64,000 nucleotides of DNA from Budorcas taxicolor (Eukaryota > Chordata > Mammalia > Artiodactyla > Bovidae). Within the stretch, counting starts at the first letter, position 1. Each line of letters opens with the position of its first letter. A program made the position numbers and the translations under genes. The notes under the pieces are model-generated. The model worked only from the letters and a program-made list of their open reading frames with translations, was not told the DNA's origin and made no database searches. This document shows, in pieces, positions 22,664 through 32,778 of this stretch. The stretch covers positions 51,084,001 through 51,148,000 of the forward strand of contig NC_068915.1 in the NCBI RefSeq assembly GCF_023091745.1. The letters run 5' to 3'.

Positions 22664-23743
22664 ATTCAGTTCAGTTCAGTTCAGTTCATTTGCTCAGTCG
22701 TGTCCGACTCTTTGGACCCCATGAATCGCAGCACGCCAGTCCTCCCTGTCCATCACCATCTCCCGGAGTTCACTCAGACTCATGTCCATTGAGTCCATGA
22801 TGCCATCCAGCCATCTCATCCATGGTAGTCCCCTTTTCCTTCTGCCGCCAATCCCTCCCAGCATCAGAGTCTTTTCCAATGAGTCAACTCTTCTCATAAG
22901 GTGGCCAAAGTACTGGAGCTTCAGCTTTAGCATCATTCCTTCCAAAGAAATCCCAGGGTTGATCTCCTTCAGAATGGACTAGTTGGATCTCCTTGCAGTC
23001 CAGGGGACTCTCAAGAGTCTTCTCCAACACCACAGTTCAAAAGCATCAGTTCTTTGGTTCTCGGTCTTCTTCACACTCCAACTCTCACATCCATACATGA
23101 CCACAGGAAAAACCATAGCCTTGACTAGACGGACCTTAGTTGGCAAAGCAATGTCTCTGCTTTTGAATATACTATCTAGGTTGGTCATAACTTTTCTTCC
23201 AAGGAGTAAGCGTCTTTTAATTTCATGGCTGCAATCACCATCTGCAGTGATTTTGGAGCCCCCCAAAATAAAGTCTGACACTGTTTCTTCTTTTTCCCCA
23301 TCTATTTCCCGTGAAGTGATGGGACCAGATGCCATGATCTTTGTTTTCTGAATGTTGAGCTTTAAGCCAACTTTTTCGCTCTGCTCTTTCACTTTCATCA
23401 AGAGGCTTTTTAGCTCCTCTTCACTTTCTGCCATAAGGGTGGTGTCATCTGTATATCTGAGGTTATTGATATTTCTGCCGGCAATCTTGATTCCAGCTTG
23501 TGTTTCTTCCAGTCCAGCATTTCTTATGATGTACTCTGCATATAAGTTAAATAAGCAGGATGACAATATACAGCCTTGATGTACTTCTTCTCCTATTTGG
23601 AACCAGTCTGTTGTTCCATGTGCAGTTCTAACTGTTGCTTCCTGACCTGCATACAGATTTCTCAAGAGTCAGTTTGGGTGGTCTAGTATTCCCATCTCTT
23701 TCAGAATTTTCCACAGTTTATTGTGATCCACACCGTCAAAGGC
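22664..23743 (-). mobile_element. 5'-truncated BovB LINE
   Basis: Antisense BovB from the repeated TTCAG 3' terminus to CCACACCGTCAAAGGC, about 1.1 kb, covering the last part of the reverse transcriptase and the C-terminal region. It is comparatively well preserved. It ends next to a 19-bp tandem duplication. No convincing target-site duplication was found. Confidence 0.95.
22979..23665 (-). pseudogene. BovB ORF2 fragment: C-terminal part of the reverse transcriptase
   Basis: The longest BovB open frame in the window, 228 codons without a stop; it starts at a TTG inside the element, so it is an open segment and not a natural start. It carries the RT palm region GCILSSCLFNLYAEYI and the catalytic block in the form NNLRYTDDTTLMAESEEELK, where other copies here have RYADD; the two aspartates are kept. 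Further on come LGGSKITADGDCSHEIKRRL and the C-terminal AMVFPVVMYGCESWSVKK and ELWCWRRLLRVPWTARRSN. The endonuclease and N-terminal RT are absent through 5' truncation, so it cannot act alone. Confidence 0.9.
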
Positions 23744-23776
23744 TTAGCAGGATTATTATGTATTAGCAGGATTATT
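23744..23776. repeat. 19-bp tandem duplication at a BovB 5' breakpoint
   Basis: TTAGCAGGATTATT occurs at 23744-23757 and 23763-23776, period 19. It abuts the truncated end of the BovB, where insertion-associated duplications can arise. Confidence 0.85.
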
Positions 23777-24214
23777 TATAATGCCCTCAGAAGTCATTTG
23801 ATTACCAAGACCTGCTGATTTTACTACATATCTCAATATTTGAATCTTATTTTTGTGTATAACAGACTAAATAGTATCTTTTTTTTTTTTTTTACTTTAC
23901 ATTATTGTATTGGTTTTGCCATATATCAACATGAATCTGGCACAGATGTACACGTGTTACCCATCCTAAACCCCTCTTCCACCTCCCTTACCATTCCATC
24001 CCTTTGGGATCGTCCCAGTGCACCAGCCATGAGCATCCTGTATCAGGCACCGAACCTGGACTGGTGTTTTATTTCATATATGATATTATACATGTTTCAA
24101 TGCCATTCTCCCAAATAATCCCACCCTCTCCCTCTCCTACAAAGTCCAAAACACAGTTCTATACATCTGTGTCTCTTTTGCTGTTTCACATATAGAGTTA
24201 TCATTACCAACTTT

Positions 24215-27200
24215 CTAAATTTCATATATATGCATTAGTATACTGTATTGGTGTTTTTCTTTCTGGCTTACTTCACTCGGTATAATAGGCTCCAGATTCA
24301 TCCACCTCATTAGAACTGTTTCAAATGTATTCTTTTTAATGGCTGAGTAATACTCCAGTGTGTATGTGTACCATAGTTTTCTTATCCATTTGTCTGCTGA
24401 TGGACATAAGGGTTTCTTCCATGTCCTGGCTATTATAAACAGTGCCATGATGAACATTGGGGTACATGTGTCTCTTTCAATTCTGGTTTCCTCGGTGTGT
24501 ATGCCCAGCAGTTGGATTGCTGGGTCGTATGGCAGTTCTATTTCCAGTTTTTTAAGGAATCTCCACACTGTTCTCCATAGTGGCTGTACTAGTTTGCATT
24601 CCCACCAACAGTGTAAGAGGGTTCCTTTTTTCCACACCCTCTACAGCATTTATTGCTTGTAGACTTTTGAATAGCAGCCATTCTGACTAGCATGAAATGG
24701 TACCTCATTGTGGTTTTGATTTGCATTTATCTGATAATGAGTGATGTTGAGCATCTTTTCATGTGTTTGTTAGCCATCTGTATGTCTTCTTAGGAGAAAT
24801 GTCTAATTAGTTCTTGGCCCATTTTTTGATCGGGTTATTTATTTTTCTGGAATTGAGCTGCAGGAGTTGCTTGTATATTTTTGAGATTAGTTGTTTGTCA
24901 GTTGCTTCATTTGCTATTATTTTCTCCCATTCAGAAGGCTGTCTTTTCACCTTGCTTATAGTTTCCTTTGTTGTGCAGAAGCTTTTAAGTTTAATTGGGT
25001 CCCATTTGTTTATTTTTGCTTTTATTTCCAATATTTTGGGAGGTGGGTCATAGAGGATCCTGCTGTGATGTATGTCTGAGAGTGTTTTGCCTATGTTCTC
25101 CTCTAGGAGTTTTATACTTTCTGGTCTTACATTTAGATTTTTAATCCATTTTGAGTTTATTTTTGTGAATGGTGTTAGAAAGTGTTGTAGTTTGATTCTT
25201 TTACAAGTGGTTGACCAATTTTCCCAGCACCACTTGTTAAAGGGATTGTCTTTTATCAATTGTATATTCTTGCCTTCTTTGTCAAAGATACGGTGTCTAT
25301 AAGTGCATGGCCTTATCCCTGGGCCTTCTATTTTGTTCCATTGATCTATATTTCTCTCTTTGTGCCAGTACCATATTGTCTTGATGACTGTGGCTTTGTA
25401 GTAGAACATGAAGTCAGGCAGGTTGATTCCTCCAGTTCCATTCTTCTTTCTCAAGATTGCTTTGGCTATTCGAGGATTTTTGTATTTCCATATAAATTGT
25501 GAAATTATTTGTTCTAGCTCTGTGAAAAATGCCATTGGTAGCTTGATAGGGATTGCATTGAATCTATAGATTGCTTTGGGTAGTATACTCATTTTCACTA
25601 TATTGATGCTTCTGATCCATGAACATGGTATATTTCTCCATCTATTAGTGTCCTCTTTGATTTCTTTCACCAGTGTTTAATAGTTTTCTACATATAGGTC
25701 TTTAGTTTCTTTAGGTAGATATATTCCTAAGTCTTTTATTCTTTTCTTTGCAATGGTGAATGGAATTGTTTCCTTAATTTCTCTTTCTATTTTCTCATTA
25801 ATAGTGTATAAGAATGCAAGAGATTTCTGTGTGTTGTTTTTATATCTTGCAGTTTTACTACATTCATTGATTAGCTCTAGTAATTTTCTGGTGTAGTCTG
25901 TAGGGTTTTCTATGTAGAGGATCATGTCATCTGCAAACAGTGAGAGTTTTACTTCTTTTCTGATTTGGATTCCTTTTATTTCTTTTTCTGCTCTGATTGC
26001 TGTGGCCAAAACTTCCAAAACTGTATTGAATAGTAGTGGTGAAATTGGGCATCCTTGTCTTGTTCCTGACTTTAGCGGAAATGCTTTCAATTTTTCACCA
26101 TTGAGGATAATGTTTGCTGTGGGTTTGTCATATATAGCTTTTATTATGTTGAGCTATGTTCCTTCTATTCCTGCTTTTTGGAGAGTTTTTTTTTTTTTTT
26201 ATCATAAATGGATGTTGAATTTTGACAAAGGCTTTCTCTGCATCTATTGAGATAATCATATGGCTTTTATTTTTCAATTTGTTAATGTAGTGTATTACAT
26301 TGATTGATTTTCAGATATTGAAGAATCCTTGCATCTCTGGGATAAAGCCCACTTGGTTATGATGTATGATCTTTTTAATGTGTTGTTGGATTCTGATTGC
26401 TAGAATTTTGTTAAGGATTTTTGCATCTATGTTCATCAATGATATTGGCTTGTAGTTTTCTTTTTCTGTGGCATCTGTGTCAGGTTTTGATATTAGGGTG
26501 ATGGTGGCTTCACTGAATGAGTTTGGAAATTTACATTCCTCTGCAATTTTCTGGAAGAGTTTGAGTAGGATAGGTATTAGTTCTGCTCTAAATTTTTGGT
26601 AGAATTCAGCTGTGAAGCCATCTGGACCTGGGCTTTTGTTTTGGAAGAGTTCTGATTACAGTTCCAATTTCCATATTTGTGATGGGTTTGTTAAGATTTT
26701 CTATTTCTTCCTGTTTCAGTTTTGGAAAGTTGTACTTTTCGAATAATTTGTCCAATTTTTCCACATTGTCCATTTTATTGGCATATAATTGCTGATAATG
26801 GTCTCTTATGATCCTTTGTATTTCTTTGTTGTCTGTTGTGATCGCTCCACTTTCATTTCTAATTTTATTGATTTGATTTTTCTCCCTTTGTTTCTTGATG
26901 AGGCTGGCTAATGGTTTGTCAATTTTTTTATCCTTTCAAAGAACCAGCTTTTGGCTTTGTTTATTTTTGCTATGGTCTCTTTTGTTTCTTTTGCATTTAT
27001 TTCTGCCCTAATTTTTAAGATTTCTTTCCTTCTACAAACCCTGGGGTTCTTCACTTCTTCTGTTTTTAGTTGCTTTAGGTGTAAAGTTAGGTTATTTATC
27101 TGACTTTTTTCTTGTTTCTTGAGGTATGCCTGTATTGCTCTGAACCTTCCCCTTACCACTGCTTTTACAGTGTCCCACAGGTTTTGGGTTGTGTTTTCAT

Positions 27201-28016
27201 TTTCCTTCATTTCTAAGCATATTTTGATTTCTTCTGTGATTTGTTGGTTATTCAGCAGCATGTTGTTCAGCCTCCATATGTTGGAATTTTTAATAGTTTT
27301 TCTCCTGTAATTGAGATCTAATCTTATTGCATTGTGGTCAGCAAAGATACTTGGAATGATATCAATTTTTTTGAATTTACCAAGGGTAGATTTATGGCCT
27401 GGAATGTGATCTATCCTGGAGATGGTTCCATGTGCACTTGAGAAAAAGATGAAATTGATTGTTTTGGGGTGAAATGTCTTATCGATATCAATTAGGTCTA
27501 ACTGGTCTATTGTATCATTTAATGTGTGTGTTTCCTTGTTAATTTTCTGTTTAGTTGATCTAGCCATAGGTGTGAGTGGGGGTATTAAAGTTTCCCACTA
27601 TTATTGTTATTGTTAATTTCCCCTTTCATACTTGTTAGCATTTGTCTTACATATTGCGGTACTCCTATGTTGGGTGCATATATATTTATAATAGTTATGT
27701 CTTCTTCTTGGATTGATCCTTTGATCATTAGGTAGTGTCCTTCTTCGTGTCTTTTCACAGCCTTTGTTTTAAAGTCTATTTCATGTGATATGGGTATTGC
27801 TACTCCTGCTTTCTTTTGGTCTCTATTTGCGTGGAATATCTTTTCCAGCCCTTCACTTTCAGTCCCTTGTTTTGTGTCCCTTGTTTTGAGGTGTTTCTCT
27901 TGTAGACAACATATATAGGGGTCTTGTTTTTGTATCCATATAGCCAGTCTTTGTCTTTTGGTTGGAGCATTCAACCCATTTACATTTAAGGTAATTATTG
28001 ATAAGTATGATCCCAT
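24215..28016 (-). pseudogene. L1 ORF2 (endonuclease-reverse transcriptase), frameshifted
   Basis: Starts at an ATG at 28016 (MGSYLSIITLNVNGLNAPTK), which matches the N-terminus of L1 ORF2. The apurinic-type endonuclease spans about 28016-27250 with LQEKH (usually LQETH) and IFADHNAIRLDLNYRRKT (usually SDH). Reverse transcriptase follows: GTRQGCPISPLLFN and the catalytic LSLFADDMILYIENP are both intact near 26,050-25,900. The C-terminal region has HCWWECKLVQPLWRTVWRF and the end is at 24215. Open pieces are 28016-27585, 27567-26908, 26090-25677, 25670-24807 and 24637-24215, in shifting frames with in-frame stops, so no full-length protein can be made. The usual product is about 1,270 residues; the DNA span of 3.8 kb fits. 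Confidence 0.93.
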
Positions 28017-28084
28017 TACTTACTTTATTGTTTTGGGTTCGAGTTTATACAGCTTTTTTGTGTTTCCTGTCTAGAGAATATCTT

Positions 28085-28900
28085 TTAGCATTTGTTGGAG
28101 AGCTGGTTTGGTGGTGCTGAATTCTCTAAGTTTTGCTTGTCTGTAAAGCTTTTGATTTCTCTTTCATATATCAATGAGATCCTTGCTGGGTAGAGTAATC
28201 TGGGCTGTAGGTTATTTTCTTTCATCACTTTAAGTATGTCCTGCCATACCCTCCTGGCCTGAAGAGTTTCTTTTGAAAGGTCAGCTGTTATCTGTATGGG
28301 CATCCCCTTGTGTGTTATTTGTTGTTTTTCCCTTGCTGCTTTTAATACTTGTTCTTTGTGTTTGATCTTTGTTAATTTGATTAATATGTATCTTGGGGTG
28401 TTTTGCCTTGGGTTTATTCTGTTTGGGACTCTCTGGGTTTTTTGGACTTGGGTGATTATTTCCTTCCCCATTTTAGGGAAGTTTTCAACTATTATCTCAA
28501 GTATTTTCTCATGGTCTTTCTTTTTGTCTTCTTCTGTGACTCCTATGATTCGAATGTTGGAGCGTTTAACATTGTCCCAGAGGTCTCTGAATTTGTCCTC
28601 ATTTCTTTTAATTTGTTTTTCTTTTTTCCTCTCTGCTTTATTTATTTCTACCATTCTATCTTCTGTCCCACCAATCCTATCTTCTGCCTCCATTATTCTA
28701 CTATTTGTTCTCTTCAGAATGTTTTTGATATCATTTATTGCATTATTCATTATATATTGACTCTTTTTTAATTTATTCTGAGTCCTTGTTAAACCTTTCT
28801 TGAATCTTCTTAATCCTTGTCTCCAGGCTATTTATCTGTGATTCCATTTTGTTTTCAAGAATTTGGATCATTTTCACTATCATTATTCGGAATTTTTATC
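28085..28900 (-). pseudogene. L1 ORF1 (RNA-binding chaperone), decayed at the N-terminus
   Basis: A 221-codon open segment (28750-28085) contains the ORF1 core: a charged coiled-coil region (KAERKKEKQIKRNEDKFRDL), the RNA-recognition region around SNIRIIGVTEEDKKKDHEKI, and the C-terminal domain signature ITADLSKETLQARRVWQDI. Upstream, to about 28,900, a second frame continues the coiled coil (MESQINSLETRIKKIQERF) and meets a stop and a frame change before 28750. ORF1 proteins form trimers that coat L1 RNA. The N-terminal limit is uncertain. About 70 bp separate it from ORF2. Confidence 0.85.
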
Positions 28901-29529
28901 AGGTAGATTCCCCATCTCTTCCTCTTTTGTTTGGTTTGGTGGGCGTTTATCCTGTTCCTTTACCTGATAGGTATTCCTCTGTCTCTTCATCTTCTTTATA
29001 TTGCTGTGTTTGGGGTGGCCTTTCTGTATTCCGGCAGTTTGTGGAGTTCTCTTTATTATGGAGTTTCCTCGCTGTGGGTGGGGTTGTATGGGTGGCTTGT
29101 CAAGGTTTCCTGGTTAGGGAAGCTTGTGTCGGTGTTCTGGTGGGTGGAGCTGGATTTCTTCTCTCTGGAGTGCAATGAAGTGTCCAGTAATGAGTTGAGA
29201 TGTCAATGTGTTTGGAGTGACTTTGGGCAGCCTGTATATTGAAGCTCAGGGCTATGTTCCTTGTTGCTGGAGAATTTGCATGGTATGTCTTGCTCTGGAA
29301 CTTGTTGGCCCTTGGGTGGTGCTTGGTTTCAGTGTAGGTATGGAGGAATTTGACGAGCTCCTGTTGATTAACTTTCCCTGGAGTCAGGAATTCTCTGGTA
29401 TTCTCAGGATTTGGACTTAAGCCTCCTGCTTCTAGTTTTCAGTCTTATTTTTACAGTAGCCTCAAGACTTCTCCATCTATACAGCACCAATGATAAAACA
29501 TTTAGTTTAAAGATGAAAAGTTTCTCCAT

Positions 29530-29965
29530 AGTGAGGGACACCCAGAGAGGTTCACAGAGTTACAAGGAGAAGAGAAGAAGAAGGAGGGAGATAGAGGTGA
29601 CCAGGATGAGATGAGGTGGAATCAATAGAGGAGAGAGCAAGCCAGCCAGTAATCACTTCGTTATGTGCACTCCACAGTCTGGACTGCTCAGGTATGTTCA
29701 CAGAGTTATACACAGAAGAGAAGAAGGAGGAAGGAGACAGAGGTGGCCAGGAGGATAAAGGGGTGAATCAAAATTAGAGAGACAGATCCAGTCAATAATC
29801 AGTTCCCTAAGTGTTCTCCACCGTCCAGAACACACAAAGAGATTCACAGAGTTGAGTAGAGAAGAGATGGGGGAGGGAGGAGATAGAGGCGACCTGATGG
29901 AGAAAAAGGAGAGTCAAAAGGGGGAGAGAGCAGTCAAGCCAGTAATCTTGCTCCCAAGTAAAAAT
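29530..29965. repeat. Three tandem copies of a 146-bp unit inside the L1 5' region
   Basis: The anchor TTCACAGAG begins at 29551, 29697 and 29843, giving a regular period of 146 bp. Each unit holds a purine-rich part (GAAGAGAAG, AGGGAGATAGAGG) followed by a GCCAGTAATC or equivalent block. Copies differ by substitutions and small indels. Tandem 5' monomers are known in some L1 lineages and may modulate promoter strength. Confidence 0.9.
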
Positions 29966-31679
29966 GTGTACTGAAGATTGGGTTCTTAAATGTACAAAAT
30001 TGATAACAAATACCAAAAAGCAAAGATTAAAAATCTGGAGTAAAGGTTGGATTTTCAAAAATAAAATATTAAAGGAAAAAAGAAAAAAAATAAAAACAAA
30101 GTCACAAAAATTATAATATATATATATGAGTTTTGCTTTAAAAAATAGGGTCTCTCTCTTTTTTTTGTTTTGCAAAGTAATAGTAGGTTATAAAAATGCA
30201 AATTAAAGGAGTATAGAGGACTTAAAAATAAAAAAAAGTTATTAAAGAATGATAGTAAAAATAGTAAAAATATATCTAGGACTTTCTCTGGTGTTGTTGT
30301 GGGCAGTGTGGGGTCAGTTCATTTTCGGACAGTTCCTTGATCCAGCTTATATTTCTCAAGATCTATAGTCCCCTTCCTATGTAGTCGGTACTAACTACAG
30401 GGTTTTAATCTATTGCACCTGTGACTTCCAATGAAGTTTTCTCTGTTTTAGCTTCTTCTGTTTGCTGGTCTCTTCAGTGTCTAATTTCCACCCTGACACA
30501 AGGGGGCGGTGGTGGACACTTTTTTAGGCTCACTTGTTCAGACGTGCTGTGGGGAGGGAGGGACAATGCAAACAAAGAACACTGGCGTGTGCTCACAGTG
30601 TCTTGGCAACACAGGGTTTGCCTCCACTCACGGCGTGTGTGCTTTCCCTGTCTACACTGCTAAGGCTCTACGTTGCTCTGCTGGTAACTGTCTGAGGCCG
30701 GCCCTGGGTTGTATGCACTTCCCAAGTCTAAGCCATTCAGGTTCAGGTACTCGGCTAGTCATTAGAGGTGCAGACTTGGTTGGGCCTGCGTTTTTTGCTC
30801 TTCCCAGGTCTGAGCAGCTCAGGTGACCAGGTTTTTGGCGAACATGGTCGCTGCGACTTATCGCCTCCCCCATCCCTGCCACTCGGTTTTCTGGGTCTAA
30901 AACCGGCGCACCTTCTCAGGTGGATGTTGATCATCCAGAATCCCAAGAGGTCTTGATTAGCAACAAAGCCTGCTGCGGTTTGGTAGATAATGCCTCTCTG
31001 GGGCTGCGATTGCTCCCTTCCATCTCTGGCTGCCCTTGTCTGCCTGTCACCAGAGGGGAATGGGCCAGTCTGTAGCCAGCTAGCTCTGCTCAGGCCTTTG
31101 TTCTGTGAGTGGGCCTGGCAGTGGCTTAGGTTAGGGCTTTTTGCGTGGTAGCTATCCCACAGTCTGGTTTGCTATCCCAAGTTAGTTCCTTCAGATTGCC
31201 CTTGGGGCATTCAGGCCTGGTCCTTACTCTAAGCAATGCAGCCTGCATCTCCCTGCCCAGCCCCTGCTTGCTAGTGGTGGGTGCAGGCATCTGCGGTGCT
31301 TCTCCACTGGGGAAGTTACCGTTGGGCACGTAATCTGTGGGTTTTAATTATTTATTTATTTTTCCTCCTGGTTATGTTGCCCTCTGTGGTTCCAAGGCTC
31401 GCCACAGGCTCAGCAGTGAGAGTGTTTCCTGGTGTTTGGAAACTTCTCTCTTTTTTAAGACTCCCTTCCCAGGATGGAGCTCCATCCCTACCTCTTTTGT
31501 CTCTCTTTTTATCTTTTATATTTTTTCCTACCTCCTTTCGAAGACAATGGGCTGCTTTTCGGGGTGCCTGATGTCCTCTGCTGTTATTCAGAAGTTGTTT
31601 TGTGGAATTTACTCAGCGTTCAAATGTTCTTTTGATGAATTTGTGGGGGAGAAAGTGGTCTCCCCGTGCTATTCCTCTG

Positions 31680-31686
31680 CCATCTT
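31680..31686 (-). promoter_or_regulatory. YY1-like motif at the extreme 5' end of the L1
   Basis: CCATCTT on the plus strand is AAGATGG in L1 sense, 9-15 bases inside the 5' end. Human L1 carries a YY1 site (AAGATGGC) in the same place, where it sets the transcription start. The match of both sequence and position supports an element that is essentially full length. Confidence 0.6.
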
Positions 31687-31708
31687 AGGCTACATAAATA
31701 GTATCTTT

Positions 31709-32778
31709 AAGGCTTTTGATTTGAGGTGAGAAGGAATGGGAGGGATTAAGGTATTTTTCATTTTCAGGAAATATATTCGAGGAAAATTGAGGAGTCTAGA
31801 TTGTTGTAGAATAAATCTTGTTTAATTAGGTATTAACTAAAGAAATAGTCCATTTAATTGTTACAAAAAATAAACTTTTAAAGTAAAACATGGAACTGAG
31901 AGAAATAACTAAATTTTTTGAATCAGATGATATCTCTCAGCATTATAATATTTTCCTTTCTTTCTTTTTATATCTGTATCTAAATTTATCTCACTCAGAT
32001 TAAAGCCAGGTGAAGATTGAATGCAAAAATTTATTTTTATAATAAACCAAAATCTGATAAATAATTGAAAAAATAAATACATTTCGGCTTCAGCTTCTTT
32101 CTGAAATAAATTCTTTTGGTATGTAATTAGACACAATTGTTTTTGAACTTATAAAACCAAAAAGTTTATAAGATACTCAGTCTCCATAGACCCAATTTTG
32201 AGGTCATGGAAAGCCAAAAAGAAGGACAAATACTAATCATATTATTGCATTTTCTATTTATCCATTATAAAAATGTTTGTCAAGGACCTAAAATACAGCA
32301 GACTCTATGTCAGGTGAGCAGTAGTGACTGAGGCAATGAACAGAACAATTACTGTCATGTATTATAAATTTTTGTCTCATGAATGTATCAAGATCAAATT
32401 ATAATGAGAATAAATTATAAAGCATTGAAAATGAGGAAGCAAGAATACCCAATTTATTTTAATAATGATAAAAGACAATTAAAATTCTGGGTAAAACAGT
32501 AGTAAAAGAATTTGTGTAACCTGAATATGAAGCAAACTGTAATATTGTTTGATTTCAGAACATTAGGGAATTGAGACAGAATTTGTCATGTAGTGTGTTC
32601 AATAACTACTTGAGGAATGAAAGAACCAACTCATATTATAAAAATGTACATGAGCAGCATAGGAATTATAAAATTAGATCCATGAGAAATGATGTGCACC
32701 CAATTTTATAGTAATTGGTCCTGCAGTAACAATATTTACTCAGTAAAAGCAATGTAATAATGAAGCATTTCTATGAAC
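31709..32778. other. AT-rich DNA with an L2-like fragment
   Basis: Mostly nothing recognised. At about 32,262-32,360, AAATGTTTGTCAAGGACCTA, TGTCAGGTGAGCAG and GGCAATGAACAGAACAATTA recall an antisense L2 3' end (attgagcacctactatgtg, gtgaacaaaacag). This L2 call is weak. Confidence 0.4.

Larger units (their letters stand above)
23881..31694 (-). mobile_element. Near-complete artiodactyl L1 (L1-BT type) with target-site duplication
   Basis: On the minus strand the order is 5' region (31,694 to about 28,900), ORF1, ORF2, short 3' untranslated region and a poly-A tail, seen as poly-T at 23,880-23,893. The length is 7.8 kb. TAAATAGTATCTT lies at 23868-23880 and again at 31695-31707, giving a 13-bp duplication; in L1 sense the target reads CCTT/AAAGAT, close to the L1 endonuclease preference TT/AAAA. 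Both reading frames contain stops and frameshifts, so it is inactive, but nothing large is missing and no younger element has entered it. Flanks that close up cleanly make this the best-defined insertion of the window. Confidence 0.96.
28901..31694 (-). promoter_or_regulatory. L1 5' region with presumed internal promoter
   Basis: About 2.8 kb upstream of ORF1 that belongs to the element, since the target-site duplication lies at its outer edge. It contains a triplicated 146-bp repeat (29,530-29,965), an AT-rich block (29,990-30,290) and, at 30,480-31,430, a markedly more GC- and CpG-containing stretch than anything else in the window. L1 elements carry internal pol II promoters in this position; activity here is inference. 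Confidence 0.7.

Noticed and set aside
22983..23579. Plus-strand open frames of 75-122 codons over the BovB copy
   Set aside because: Antisense shadows of the BovB reverse transcriptase; the same peptide recurs wherever BovB lies on the minus strand.
28296..29242. Plus-strand hydrophobic frames of 100-154 codons resembling membrane proteins
   Set aside because: They are the antisense of L1 ORF1 and its 5' region. T-rich antisense sequence translates into Phe, Leu, Ser and Ile and mimics membrane segments.
29530..29965. Regularly spaced repeats considered as a CRISPR or satellite array
   Set aside because: The units are 146 bp, contiguous and lie within a eukaryotic L1 5' region between its target-site duplications.
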